Below, piece by piece: positions 26,306-34,301 of a DNA stretch of 44,028 nt. The stretch spans positions 1-44,028 of the forward strand of contig CAILNN010000056.1 of assembly GCA_903835555.1 (NCBI GenBank), given 5' to 3'. Made by a program: the position numbers and the translations under genes. This DNA comes from an uncultured Verrucomicrobiota bacterium. GTDB lineage: Bacteria > Verrucomicrobiota > Verrucomicrobiia > Limisphaerales > UBA9464. Position 1 is the stretch's first letter. Every line of letters starts with the position of its first letter. The notes beneath the pieces were generated by a model, which saw only the letters and a list, made by a program, of their open reading frames with translations, was not told the origin of the DNA and searched no databases.

Positions 26306-26369
26306 TATTGATCTGGTATGCTCTTGGAGCTTCCCTCCGAACCTCGCTTGCGGCATGGTCGCTCCTGTC

Positions 26370-27092
26370 ATGGGTGCTCAGTGGAAACAAGCAGGGCGTG
26401 AACTTTACGCTCTGAAACGCGGTCAGGTCGTCGGCAAACTGGTCCGCGAAATCATGGTGGCGGCGAAACTCGGGGGAGCAGAGCCCGATTCCAACGCTCG
26501 ACTGTCTGCGGCGGTTGAAAAGGCCAAGAAAGCCTCCGTACCGCGGGACACCATTGAACGGGCAATCAAAAAAGGGGCGGGGTTGACCGGGGAAAAGATT
26601 GAGTTTGAGACCATCACCTACGAAGGCTTTGGCCCGCACAAAATCCCGATTATCGTCGAGTGTTTGACCGACAATCGCAATCGGACCGCACCCGAAATTC
26701 GCCACTTGTTCAAAGACTACCAGTTGGGACAGCCGGGCAGCATGTCATTCTTTTTCGACCGTTGGGGTGTGGTCGAAGCGACACACTCGGATGTAAAACG
26801 CGATGCCGAGGGTGATGCCATTGAAGCCGGTGCCCAAAACGTCGAAGCGCTTGAGGCAAGCGAGGTCCCAGAAGGACAAATCGGGTTTCGATTTCTCACC
26901 GAAACCAAAGACCTCGGTTCCGTTTCCAGTTGGTTGACCCGCAATGGCTGGAAGCTGCTGGCCAGTGAACTGCGCTATATCGCCAAGACTCCCGTAGAAC
27001 TGGGTGAGGCTGACCGCAAAGAAGTCACCGATTTTCTGCATGAATTGGACGATCACGATGATGTCCACCAAGTCTACGCCGGTTTGGCGTAA
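26370..27092 (+). CDS. YebC/PmpR family protein (DUF28; YeeN-like)
   Basis: This 240-residue protein belongs to the YebC/TACO1 family; members are reported either as DNA-binding regulators or as factors that relieve ribosome stalling. The family start MGAQWKQAGRELYALKRGQV matches the YeeN-type variant of the usual MAGHSKWANIKHRK. The core is clear: KLVREIMVAAKLGG, KKASVPRDTIERAIKKGAG, YEGFGPHKIPIIVECLTDNRNRT and GSMSFFFDRWGVV, with the third domain ending in DDHDDVHQVYAGLA. The family start decides ATG 26370 over ATG 26355 and over a longer frame reaching back to 26127. It is read divergently from the kinase. Confidence 0.93.
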   Translation: MGAQWKQAGRELYALKRGQVVGKLVREIMVAAKLGGAEPDSNARLSAAVEKAKKASVPRDTIERAIKKGAGLTGEKIEFETITYEGFGPHKIPIIVECLTDNRNRTAPEIRHLFKDYQLGQPGSMSFFFDRWGVVEATHSDVKRDAEGDAIEAGAQNVEALEASEVPEGQIGFRFLTETKDLGSVSSWLTRNGWKLLASELRYIAKTPVELGEADRKEVTDFLHELDDHDDVHQVYAGLA

Positions 27093-27126
27093 CGGGCCTC
27101 TCCTTTAGCCTATTGCCCACCCTGCC

Positions 27127-28497
27127 TTGAGCGATTCCACCACGGCAGCGGTTTCCCCGGGAGCCACGGATGAGATTCCGGCTGGCCTCAGCGCCTTATA
27201 CTGGTTTTCCGCCTTCAACGCGCTTTCGTTTCAGCCGGTCTTGAATAGCCCGATGGTACTATACGCGAAGTCGCTGGGGGCGAGCGCGACTGTGCTGGGA
27301 ATTCTCGCCGGGATGATGCCGCTATTGGTCATCGCCAATCTTCCGGCAGCCCGTTTTATCAATCGCATCGGTTACCAGCGGTTTGTCCTGGCGGGATGGA
27401 GCACCCGGGTCGGGTTTGTGTTCTTGATGGCTCTGGTGCCTATGACCGTGGGCTTTCTGGATAATCCCACCCGACTCGTCCTAATCCTGGCGCTTCTGTT
27501 CGGTTTCAACCTGTTTCGAGGCATCTCGAGTTCTGCCTGGTTGCCATGGATCATGGAATTGATACCAATTCCAGCCCGGGGACGACATTTTACTCGCGAC
27601 CAATTCTGCGCCAACGGAGCCAGCATGATGGCCCTCGCTTACAGCGGTTGGGTGCTTGGTTCCGGATTGGGCGTTTGGAGATTTCCTCTCGTCTTCCTCT
27701 TTGCTGCCATAGCCGGGGCCATCAGCTTGCCCATTTTGCGGCGCATACCGGATGTCCCGCCTCCACGCGATACCGATACGGGGGTCGGGCCAGTTCCCTG
27801 GTTGGCCTTGGCGTCCCATCCACCGTTTCGAAAACTTCTGCGGGTGAATGTCGCATGGTCTTTAGCCTATGGGGGACTTACCACCTTTGTGGTTAAATAC
27901 CTGAAGGACGGGGCCGATTTGCGGGAGGACGTCATCCTATACTACGTGTCTTTTTCGTTTATCGGCGGTCTGGCCTCGCCCTGGCTGGCTGGCCCGCGAC
28001 TCGACCGTTTAGGCAGCAAGCCAATGCTTCAGTTAACCATGGTCATTGGCTTCTTGATTGGAACTGGCTGGTGGCTGGCGGCGTCGGGATGCATTTTTCC
28101 CGGGGTGCGGCTCGTGCTACCGCTGATGGGGTTGCTTGGCTTGGTCAACGCCCTGTTTTCCGCGTCCAACAACCGCCTGGCGTTGCAACTGGCCCCTCGG
28201 ATCGCCCGGAACCACTTTTTTGCCATCTTCATGGTGGTCTGGCAGATCACTCTTGGGCTTTCACCAGTCGGATGGGGACTGCTACTGGATGCAATTGGGG
28301 GACGTTCCGTTTCTGTGCTCGGACTCGATTGGAACCGTTACACCGTCTACTTCGCTCTCGTGGCCACAAGCTACGTCGGCGCGTTTGCCTTGTGCCGACG
28401 TTTGGAGGAACCCCGGGCAGCCGAAGTCCATCATTTGGTTCGCGAACTGATCATCCAGGAACCGCGCCGCTGGTGGAGCCTCGTGACGGGCAGATAG
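27127..28497 (+). CDS. MFS transporter
   Basis: This 456-residue protein has about twelve hydrophobic segments and the major facilitator layout in two halves. The first helix begins in SALYWFSAFNALSFQPVLN, and a motif-A-like loop (RFINRIGYQRF) lies between helices 2 and 3; a second such loop (PRLDRLGSKPM) opens the second half. The start is TTG 27127, 34 bp after yebC; the first ATG (27253) would cut off the first helix, so TTG is preferred. The substrate cannot be told. It could be co-transcribed with yebC. Confidence 0.85.
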   Translation: MSDSTTAAVSPGATDEIPAGLSALYWFSAFNALSFQPVLNSPMVLYAKSLGASATVLGILAGMMPLLVIANLPAARFINRIGYQRFVLAGWSTRVGFVFLMALVPMTVGFLDNPTRLVLILALLFGFNLFRGISSSAWLPWIMELIPIPARGRHFTRDQFCANGASMMALAYSGWVLGSGLGVWRFPLVFLFAAIAGAISLPILRRIPDVPPPRDTDTGVGPVPWLALASHPPFRKLLRVNVAWSLAYGGLTTFVVKYLKDGADLREDVILYYVSFSFIGGLASPWLAGPRLDRLGSKPMLQLTMVIGFLIGTGWWLAASGCIFPGVRLVLPLMGLLGLVNALFSASNNRLALQLAPRIARNHFFAIFMVVWQITLGLSPVGWGLLLDAIGGRSVSVLGLDWNRYTVYFALVATSYVGAFALCRRLEEPRAAEVHHLVRELIIQEPRRWWSLVTGR

Positions 28498-28553
28498 ACA
28501 GTGCGCTTTCGGCTCGTGACATTCGCGTTACGATAAAATCCTGATCGGCAATA

Positions 28554-28639
28554 TTAGGGCGTGTTTTGAAAATGCATTTGCCTATTGGCGAGCTAAAACT
28601 GGCCCATATAGACCAGGCCATTTTGAAAATACGCCCTAA
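28554..28639. mobile_element. MITE-like 86-bp element with 21-bp terminal inverted repeats
   Basis: The left end TTAGGGCGTGTTTTGAAAAT (28554-28573, plus G) is matched by the right end at 28619-28639 as an inverted repeat with 19 of 21 positions paired. The ends begin TTAGGGCGT and finish ACGCCCTAA, with TTA/TAA at the borders, as in insertion-sequence ends or non-autonomous MITEs. The 44-bp interior has no coding capacity. It lies after the MFS gene and could also fold into a long hairpin that ends transcription, so a role as terminator is an alternative. Confidence 0.5.
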
Positions 28640-28734
28640 CTTCCGTACCACCGTTAGCTTATAACATGGTGCCCATTAGATTTTTGAGTAATCTCTGTTG
28701 CTAACGATGAGGTTCGCGACCATGGCCAAATTGA

Positions 28735-28753
28735 GATCGATGTCCCATCGATC
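28735..28753. promoter_or_regulatory. Operator-like palindrome before the exported-protein operon
   Basis: GATCGATG, spacer TCC, CATCGATC is a perfect 8-bp inverted repeat centred about 65 bp before the first gene of the large rightward operon. Its position fits a regulator-binding site. Nothing in the window identifies the regulator. Confidence 0.35.
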
Positions 28754-28808
28754 AACTGGCGATTTTTTCATTGACCCAACCGCACTGATCGAATAGGAAA
28801 AAGGAGTA

Positions 28809-29720
28809 ATGCCGACAACTCACAACCCCGACTCAACTCCGCTTAATGGGTTTTCTGTGGAGCGACGGAATTGGCCGATTCGGGAGATTTTTTTCGGGTG
28901 TTTTTGTTGCACGCGTTCTAGATTCTTTATCGGGGGAATGGTTCTGTTCCGATTGGTTTGGAACGGCGGGTTCTTGGAGTGTCAGGCTTCCATTCGAGCC
29001 AGTGCCCATTACGAAATTTCCTCTGAAAATCTGGAGATGGTCGGCGGAGAAAGCCAGTCCTTCCCGGCGGGAAGTTCAAGCGTCTACTCTCATATGATCT
29101 CGCTGGGAGGAGTAGTAAGCGGGCTTTCACAGTCGGCAAACTTCCGGCCAACCATTTCAACATTAAACTTCGGCTATTTATCGCAGTTGAACAATCCACC
29201 CGTCCCGGGTGTCATTGTGCTGTCCCGACGCGCTGGTTTGTCAGCAAAATTGGCCTTGGCCGATATTCTCAGAGTTGGTTACGACCCGGATGGTGACTCG
29301 TTTCAAGTCGTAGCCGGGGGACTGACTGAAGGAGGCGCCACGATCATTCAAGGTGGTCGCTTTATTTTCTATCAGCCTCCGGCCGGACCGTCACTTTCAG
29401 ACGTCATCCGATATCGGCTTGAGGATACTTTTGGCGATACGGCTGAAGGCCGGATCGAGGTTGTCATTCTGCCGCCACCCGATTCGGTCTCCTCGAATCA
29501 GGAACTTCTTGAAATTCTTCCAGGTGGTGTCACCCACGTGGTTTTTGTTGGTGCCTTGAATCAAGTCTACCAGATACAGTTCACGGACAGCCTGGTGCAG
29601 CCGGTAAAATGGACCGGCCTCGCGACAACACCGTCGACGGCGCAGCCGGGATTCTATGAGGCTACCGATCCCGCAGGAGGACACGGCGTGCAACGTTTTT
29701 ACCGGACAATTGCGCCATGA
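28809..29720 (+). CDS. Exported protein with Ig/cadherin-like domain, unknown function
   Basis: This 303-residue protein has a hydrophobic stretch near residues 38-55 (FFIGGMVLFRLVWNGGF) that may be a signal or anchor. An Ig/cadherin-like part follows at about 155-220: LADILRVGYDPDGDSFQVVA and later RYRLEDTFGDTAEGRIEVVI, the pattern of surface adhesion modules with calcium-type loops. The end (YEATDPAGGHGVQRFYRTIA) is a tail style common in secreted Verrucomicrobiota proteins. ATG 28809 follows AAGGAG closely; ATG 28938 (MVLFRLVW) would give a more normal signal peptide. It is the first gene of a six-gene run; the next gene starts 13 bp after its stop. The function is not known. Confidence 0.7.
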   Translation: MPTTHNPDSTPLNGFSVERRNWPIREIFFGCFCCTRSRFFIGGMVLFRLVWNGGFLECQASIRASAHYEISSENLEMVGGESQSFPAGSSSVYSHMISLGGVVSGLSQSANFRPTISTLNFGYLSQLNNPPVPGVIVLSRRAGLSAKLALADILRVGYDPDGDSFQVVAGGLTEGGATIIQGGRFIFYQPPAGPSLSDVIRYRLEDTFGDTAEGRIEVVILPPPDSVSSNQELLEILPGGVTHVVFVGALNQVYQIQFTDSLVQPVKWTGLATTPSTAQPGFYEATDPAGGHGVQRFYRTIAP

Positions 29721-29733
29721 ATCAACTCTTGCC

Positions 29734-30510
29734 ATGAAGAACCAAATGAAGGCAATCGGGGGACTTCTTTTCTTGATCCTGACGACATCTGCTCGCTCCC
29801 AGGTCCTTATCTATTCGCCGTCCAACCCATTGACTATTCCGGATGCCGATCCCAACGGGCTTCAAACGACAATGACGGTACCGGCAAGCTATTCCGCTCC
29901 GGTCTCGAATGTAAAGGTGACCCTCAATCTGCAAGGCTCTGCTCAAGATTGCGGTTTCGCGGGCGACTTGTATGTGGCTCTCTATCATCAGGGGCGAGCG
30001 GTGGTACTGTTGAATCGACCCGGCCGAGACCTACTGAATCCGGCGGGATACGACGACACCGGCGATTTCCACATCACACTGAGCGACTCAGCAGCACATG
30101 ATGTCCATCGTTATCAGGATTTTTCCAGTTTGGCTCCATCCATTGGATTGACCGGACAATGGCAACCCGATGGACGAACGGCCAACTTCAACGCGGTCGT
30201 CTCCTCCGACCCGCGCTCGGCGATGTTGGATCAGTTGAATGGAACCGAGGCTCGAGGGCAATGGGTCATGTTTTTTGCCGATGTCAGCGGAGGTGGAGTT
30301 ACCGAACTCGCCAGTTGGTCCATTCAGTTTACCGTCGTGCCTGAGATTCATGGAAGTACCATCGGGGTTGCCACAATGCTCGGGCTTTGGGCGATCGGGC
30401 GCAGGATAGTTCGAGCCTCGAAGTTGCCTCAAAAAAGAAATCTGGGGGTGTTCGGTTCCATCCCGGAAGATGTTGGCGACAGGAAATCCTTCTTGGGAAA
30501 CTGCTCATGA
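29734..30510 (+). CDS. Exported proprotein-convertase P-domain-like protein with PEP-CTERM-like anchor
   Basis: This 258-residue protein has a signal peptide (MKAIGGLLFLILTTSARSQ). Its body (about 35-205) resembles the proprotein-convertase P-domain, a jelly-roll module of secreted proteins: VSNVKVTLNLQGSAQDCGFA, DLYVALYHQGRAVVLL and GQWVMFFADVSGGGVTELAS followed by WSIQFTV. Near the end, VPE, a hydrophobic segment (GSTIGVATMLGLWAIGRR) and an Arg cluster look like a PEP-CTERM sorting signal, although about 30 residues follow, which is unusual. ATG 29734 is chosen at the signal peptide; a longer frame begins at 29656 inside the preceding gene. The stop overlaps the next start (ATGA). Confidence 0.75.
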   Translation: MKNQMKAIGGLLFLILTTSARSQVLIYSPSNPLTIPDADPNGLQTTMTVPASYSAPVSNVKVTLNLQGSAQDCGFAGDLYVALYHQGRAVVLLNRPGRDLLNPAGYDDTGDFHITLSDSAAHDVHRYQDFSSLAPSIGLTGQWQPDGRTANFNAVVSSDPRSAMLDQLNGTEARGQWVMFFADVSGGGVTELASWSIQFTVVPEIHGSTIGVATMLGLWAIGRRIVRASKLPQKRNLGVFGSIPEDVGDRKSFLGNCS

Positions 30511-32336
30511 AGCTGATCAGACTCATCCTTCTGCTGGCTTGTTCAGGTCTTGGAACGATCGGGGCGACCGTACCGGGTTTCATTCATTTTCAGGGCCGGG
30601 TGACCACCAATGGGATTCCCTTTAACGGAACGGGGTCGTTTAAGTTTGCCTTGGTCCAGACCAACGCCTCATCGGCTCCCGTGACGGTCTGGAGCCACGA
30701 TGGCTCCAGTAATGCAGGAAGCGAGCCAACCACCTCAGTGCCTGTTTCGGTCAGCCGAGGACTCTATTCACTCGGCCTGGGTGATACCACGGTTCCTGGA
30801 ATGGTAGTCCCGCTGAGCTCGCCCGTATTTTCGACGTCACCCCTATGGATACGGGTTTGGTTTGATGACGGGGTGCACGGTTCCGAACTGTTAACGCCCG
30901 ACCAACCCGTCGGTGCCGTCGGTTACGCCTTCATGGCGGCGTCCGTACCGGACGGAACGATTACCTCCAATCAATTGGCATCCGATGCCCTGCGCGCTGA
31001 CCGGATTCAAGGAATCGTGAAACCATCCAATTTGCCCGGCGATCTTGCCTACAGATCGACGGATTTGCCCGGTCTCAGCAATCAATTGGTCCAGAGTTTT
31101 ACCGCCGGCCTTCAGGATTTGACGGCTCAGTTGGCGGCGATTTCGAATCAGTTGGCGCACCCACCGGATCTACCGGGCCAAACGTTTGCGTCGCCAGACC
31201 CCTCCGACCCGCAGCTTACTGGGCGTGGGTACGAGCCGTTTTACCAACTGACACCGCCCGATTGGGTCGACGGGAGTTCCACCGGAGAGCCAGATGCCCG
31301 GTACGATTTTGCCGAAGTCTGGACGGGAGACTCGCTGCTGATTTGGGGGGGGAACCTGGGAGGAGCTAACAATTACTCTCATCAAGGCGGAGCCTATTCT
31401 CCGAAAGCAGACGTTTGGTCGCCAATCGGGGACACGGATAGTCCCGGGCCACGTGCGCGCCCACTGACCGCCTGGACTGGGATCGATTTCATTGTGTGGG
31501 GCGGTTACGGGCAATCCGGATATTTGGGTAATGGCGGACGCTATCGACCCTCGACCGGCCAATGGTTCGGGATGGGGGGGACAGGCTCCCCCAGCTCACG
31601 CGACCGCGCGGTGGCAGGTTGGACCGGATCGCGGTTTTTGGTTTGGAGCGGACGGAACTCAGGCGGGGTGCAGTCGGACGGATTCTTGTACGATCCCAAT
31701 TCTGACTCCTGGTCCTCTTTGCTCCAACTGAATCAACCGAGTCCGCGCTATAGCGCTGCGTGCGTTTTCACGACCAATCGCCTTTTCATTTGGGGGGGGC
31801 TGCCGGTGGCAGGGTCAGGTCCTGGAACCGGAGCAATGCTTGGGATTGATACCAATGGACTTCCGACTTCATGGACGGCGATGAACGGGGTGAGTGCACC
31901 CAGTTCGCGGGTGGGTCATTCCGCCGTTTGGACAGGCGCGAAACTGCTGATCTGGGGCGGACAAAACAGCTCTAGCATTCCGTTGGGAGATGGCGCTTCT
32001 TATGATCCCATTGCCGATACATGGACAGCACTCACCTCCTCAAACGCTCCATCCGCCCGGACCTATCATTCCGCTGTGTGGACGGGCACCGAAATGGTGG
32101 TTTTTGGGGGTGAATCGGGATCGGGCACTCTCGGGGATGGAGCTGCTTATGACCCTGGCTCGGGACGATGGCGGCCGCTGCTGAATGGAGGCTCACCACA
32201 ATCCCGAAGCCACTCCCCCGGGGTGTGGACCTCCCGGGAACTATTGCTGTTCGGTGGAACTTCATCGGGAACACCCATTAACGCCCTCCAACGCGTTGTA
32301 CCCACACCACCTTGGACCCTTTATCGAAAGCCTTAA
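30507..32336 (+). CDS. Exported Kelch-repeat beta-propeller protein
   Basis: This 609-residue protein has a signal peptide (MKLIRLILLLACSGLGTIGA). The N-terminal module (about 20-160; FIHFQGRVTTNGIPFNGTGS, a GLYSLGLGD-type segment, VGAVGYAFMA) resembles that of the tail-collar protein two genes downstream. A short helical, Gln-rich link follows (LVQSFTAGLQDLTAQLAAIS). The rest is about six Kelch repeats with the pattern AVWTG..LLIWGG and Y.P....W; repeats begin near AEVWTGDSLLIWGG, TAWTGIDFIVWGG, AGWTGSRFLVWSG, SAVWTGAKLLIWGG, SAVWTGTEMVVFGG and GVWTSRELLLFGG. It predicts a propeller for protein or glycan contact. No catalytic site of galactose oxidase is evident. The ATG overlaps the previous stop. 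Confidence 0.85.
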   Translation: MKLIRLILLLACSGLGTIGATVPGFIHFQGRVTTNGIPFNGTGSFKFALVQTNASSAPVTVWSHDGSSNAGSEPTTSVPVSVSRGLYSLGLGDTTVPGMVVPLSSPVFSTSPLWIRVWFDDGVHGSELLTPDQPVGAVGYAFMAASVPDGTITSNQLASDALRADRIQGIVKPSNLPGDLAYRSTDLPGLSNQLVQSFTAGLQDLTAQLAAISNQLAHPPDLPGQTFASPDPSDPQLTGRGYEPFYQLTPPDWVDGSSTGEPDARYDFAEVWTGDSLLIWGGNLGGANNYSHQGGAYSPKADVWSPIGDTDSPGPRARPLTAWTGIDFIVWGGYGQSGYLGNGGRYRPSTGQWFGMGGTGSPSSRDRAVAGWTGSRFLVWSGRNSGGVQSDGFLYDPNSDSWSSLLQLNQPSPRYSAACVFTTNRLFIWGGLPVAGSGPGTGAMLGIDTNGLPTSWTAMNGVSAPSSRVGHSAVWTGAKLLIWGGQNSSSIPLGDGASYDPIADTWTALTSSNAPSARTYHSAVWTGTEMVVFGGESGSGTLGDGAAYDPGSGRWRPLLNGGSPQSRSHSPGVWTSRELLLFGGTSSGTPINALQRVVPTPPWTLYRKP

Positions 32337-32357
32337 CCTGACCGACCTGACGTTGAT

Positions 32358-34241
32358 ATGAAGTTTCTCCATCCGAATCGATGGTTCCTGCTCATCTGGC
32401 TGGCTCTTGGACTGCGAGTCGCTGCACAATGGAGCACCCAAAATCTGTCGCTGGTCGCGGGTTGGAACGCGGTGTACCTCCATGTGGATGTCACCAACGT
32501 ACCGCTGGATACATGGGTCGGGACGGATATTTCCAGTCCCATTGTGGAAATTTGGGAGTGGGTTCCATCGACCGGCTCGGCACAATTTGTTCAAGATCCA
32601 TCGACGCCCACCGGAACGAATAGCCAATGGATCAATTGGAAACGAAGTGGAGCCCCGCTTACGGGTCTTCAGTATCTTCGTGGCAATGCCGCCTATTTGG
32701 TGAGAACAACACATGATTACCAATGGAACCTCCTCGGACGCCCGGTGGCACCCCATTATCTCTGGTCAGGCACTGGCTTGAATTTCCTGGGCTTCCCTAC
32801 GCCCTCCAACCAACCGCCCACATTCGACGTTTTTCTTTCGCCGGTTCCCGATTTTGCCGTCAACGCGGACATCTTTGCCTATCCCGGTGGGCCATTGGGA
32901 CCGAACAACCCCATTCAAGTCCTGGATCAGACCGCACAGCCTGTCACGCGGGGTCAGGCCTTTTGGATGAGGGCTCCCCAATTTAACAAGTACTATGGTG
33001 CCGTGGCAGTGGATTTAGGGAGCGCTGATCGAATCGATTTTGGCTCGGACTTGGGGCAATACAGTTTTCGATTGGTCAACATGGCCACCACCAATTTAAC
33101 GGTCACCCTGACCCTCCTGCCGTCCGATACCCCACCCGCAGACCAAACTCCGATCGCTGGGATTCCCCCGCTCCTTCTCAGGGGAGCCGTCAATCAGACC
33201 AATTTGACCTACTCCTATGGAAGTTTCACCAACCCCACCTCCTTTACGCTTCCTCCTGCGGGTCAACCGGGCTCGGACGTATCGGTGGTATTGGGCCTGA
33301 ACCGGTCCGCAATGAGCGCCTACCCAACCGGTTCTCAAGTGGCAGGGATCCTGCGGATCACGGATGCGTTGGGGTATTCCCAGATCGATGTCCCGATCTC
33401 GGCTGAAGCAGGCAACACCTCAGGTCTCTGGGTCGGAACGGCGCTCATCAACCAGGTGCAACAGTACCTGACCGAATACGTCACTGCTGCGGACCTTCCA
33501 ACTCTCACCAATGTCTTGACTCAGTTGAATTTGACCAATACCGACACGGTTTCCTATGTGATTGACCCGGACAACAATCGCGTCCGGCGACAGGCGATGG
33601 TGGGAGGAGGATTGCAAGTTACCTATCTGACACGGGACGTGAGCCAGACCAACACAGCGGTCCCATCCTCTTATCCAATCCGCTTGATTATCCACAACGG
33701 GGATGGAACAAACGTGACCTTGCTGCAACGGGTTTACATCGGAATGGACGTCACCACCAATTCAATCGTTGCGACTCGACAATCCGCGCTGGACCCAGGC
33801 CAGCTTGCCACTGCACACCGGATTAGTTCCGTCCATTTCCCGTGGAGTCCGGAAGCCAATAACCAAGGTTGGAATGTGCAATCGGGTGCCCTCCGCGAGG
33901 GCGGGAATCTCAGCTTCCTGGTCCCGATGAGGGCGGACAATTTCGCTTCGAACCCGTTCCTGCATACCTACCATCCGGACCACGATAATTTGGATGCGCA
34001 ATTCCAAAACCCGGCCCCCCCGGGAACCGAGTCCTTTGACATAGCCCGTCAGATTTCAATGCAGGTCATTCCGCCCGGCAGTGATTTCAACTCATTGACG
34101 GGACGGGCGAATACGCTTTCGGGGGTGTATCACGAAACAATCACTCTGTCCGGGGCACCCGGACAATCTCGAAGCTTTGATATCGGCGGGTATTTCTCGC
34201 TAAACCGAATCAGTCCGATCCCGACCCTCACCAAGAACTAA
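32358..34241 (+). CDS. Large exported protein, unknown function
   Basis: I do not recognise a named family in this 627-residue protein. It begins with a signal peptide (FLLIWLALGLRVAAQ) and continues with a region of aromatic-rich beta segments (LVAGWNAVYLHVDVTN, EIWEWVPSTGSAQFV, YLRGNAAYLVRTTHDYQWNL). The middle (about 215-340) has a repeated style of short beta strands and Asn/Thr-rich loops, and the C-terminus (about 495-610) carries HDNLDAQF and a final beta sandwich. The composition, rich in Asn, Thr and Pro, fits an extracellular protein. It starts 21 bp after the Kelch gene and is followed 9-60 bp later by the tail-collar gene. Confidence 0.75.
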   Translation: MKFLHPNRWFLLIWLALGLRVAAQWSTQNLSLVAGWNAVYLHVDVTNVPLDTWVGTDISSPIVEIWEWVPSTGSAQFVQDPSTPTGTNSQWINWKRSGAPLTGLQYLRGNAAYLVRTTHDYQWNLLGRPVAPHYLWSGTGLNFLGFPTPSNQPPTFDVFLSPVPDFAVNADIFAYPGGPLGPNNPIQVLDQTAQPVTRGQAFWMRAPQFNKYYGAVAVDLGSADRIDFGSDLGQYSFRLVNMATTNLTVTLTLLPSDTPPADQTPIAGIPPLLLRGAVNQTNLTYSYGSFTNPTSFTLPPAGQPGSDVSVVLGLNRSAMSAYPTGSQVAGILRITDALGYSQIDVPISAEAGNTSGLWVGTALINQVQQYLTEYVTAADLPTLTNVLTQLNLTNTDTVSYVIDPDNNRVRRQAMVGGGLQVTYLTRDVSQTNTAVPSSYPIRLIIHNGDGTNVTLLQRVYIGMDVTTNSIVATRQSALDPGQLATAHRISSVHFPWSPEANNQGWNVQSGALREGGNLSFLVPMRADNFASNPFLHTYHPDHDNLDAQFQNPAPPGTESFDIARQISMQVIPPGSDFNSLTGRANTLSGVYHETITLSGAPGQSRSFDIGGYFSLNRISPIPTLTKN

Positions 34242-34301
34242 ACCACGTCTATGGTCACCCGATCCTCCCTTTCGAACCCGGAATCCTCTAGCACTCCTAT
34301 C

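Larger units (their letters stand above)
28498..28808. other. Gap holding a MITE-like element and a palindrome upstream of the exported-protein operon
   Basis: This 311-bp gap carries no convincing gene. It contains the 86-bp inverted-repeat element and the GATCGATG palindrome listed separately. A weak TATAAC at 28660-28665 has no good -35 partner. An AAGGAG at 28801-28806 sits two bases before the next start codon. Confidence 0.6.
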
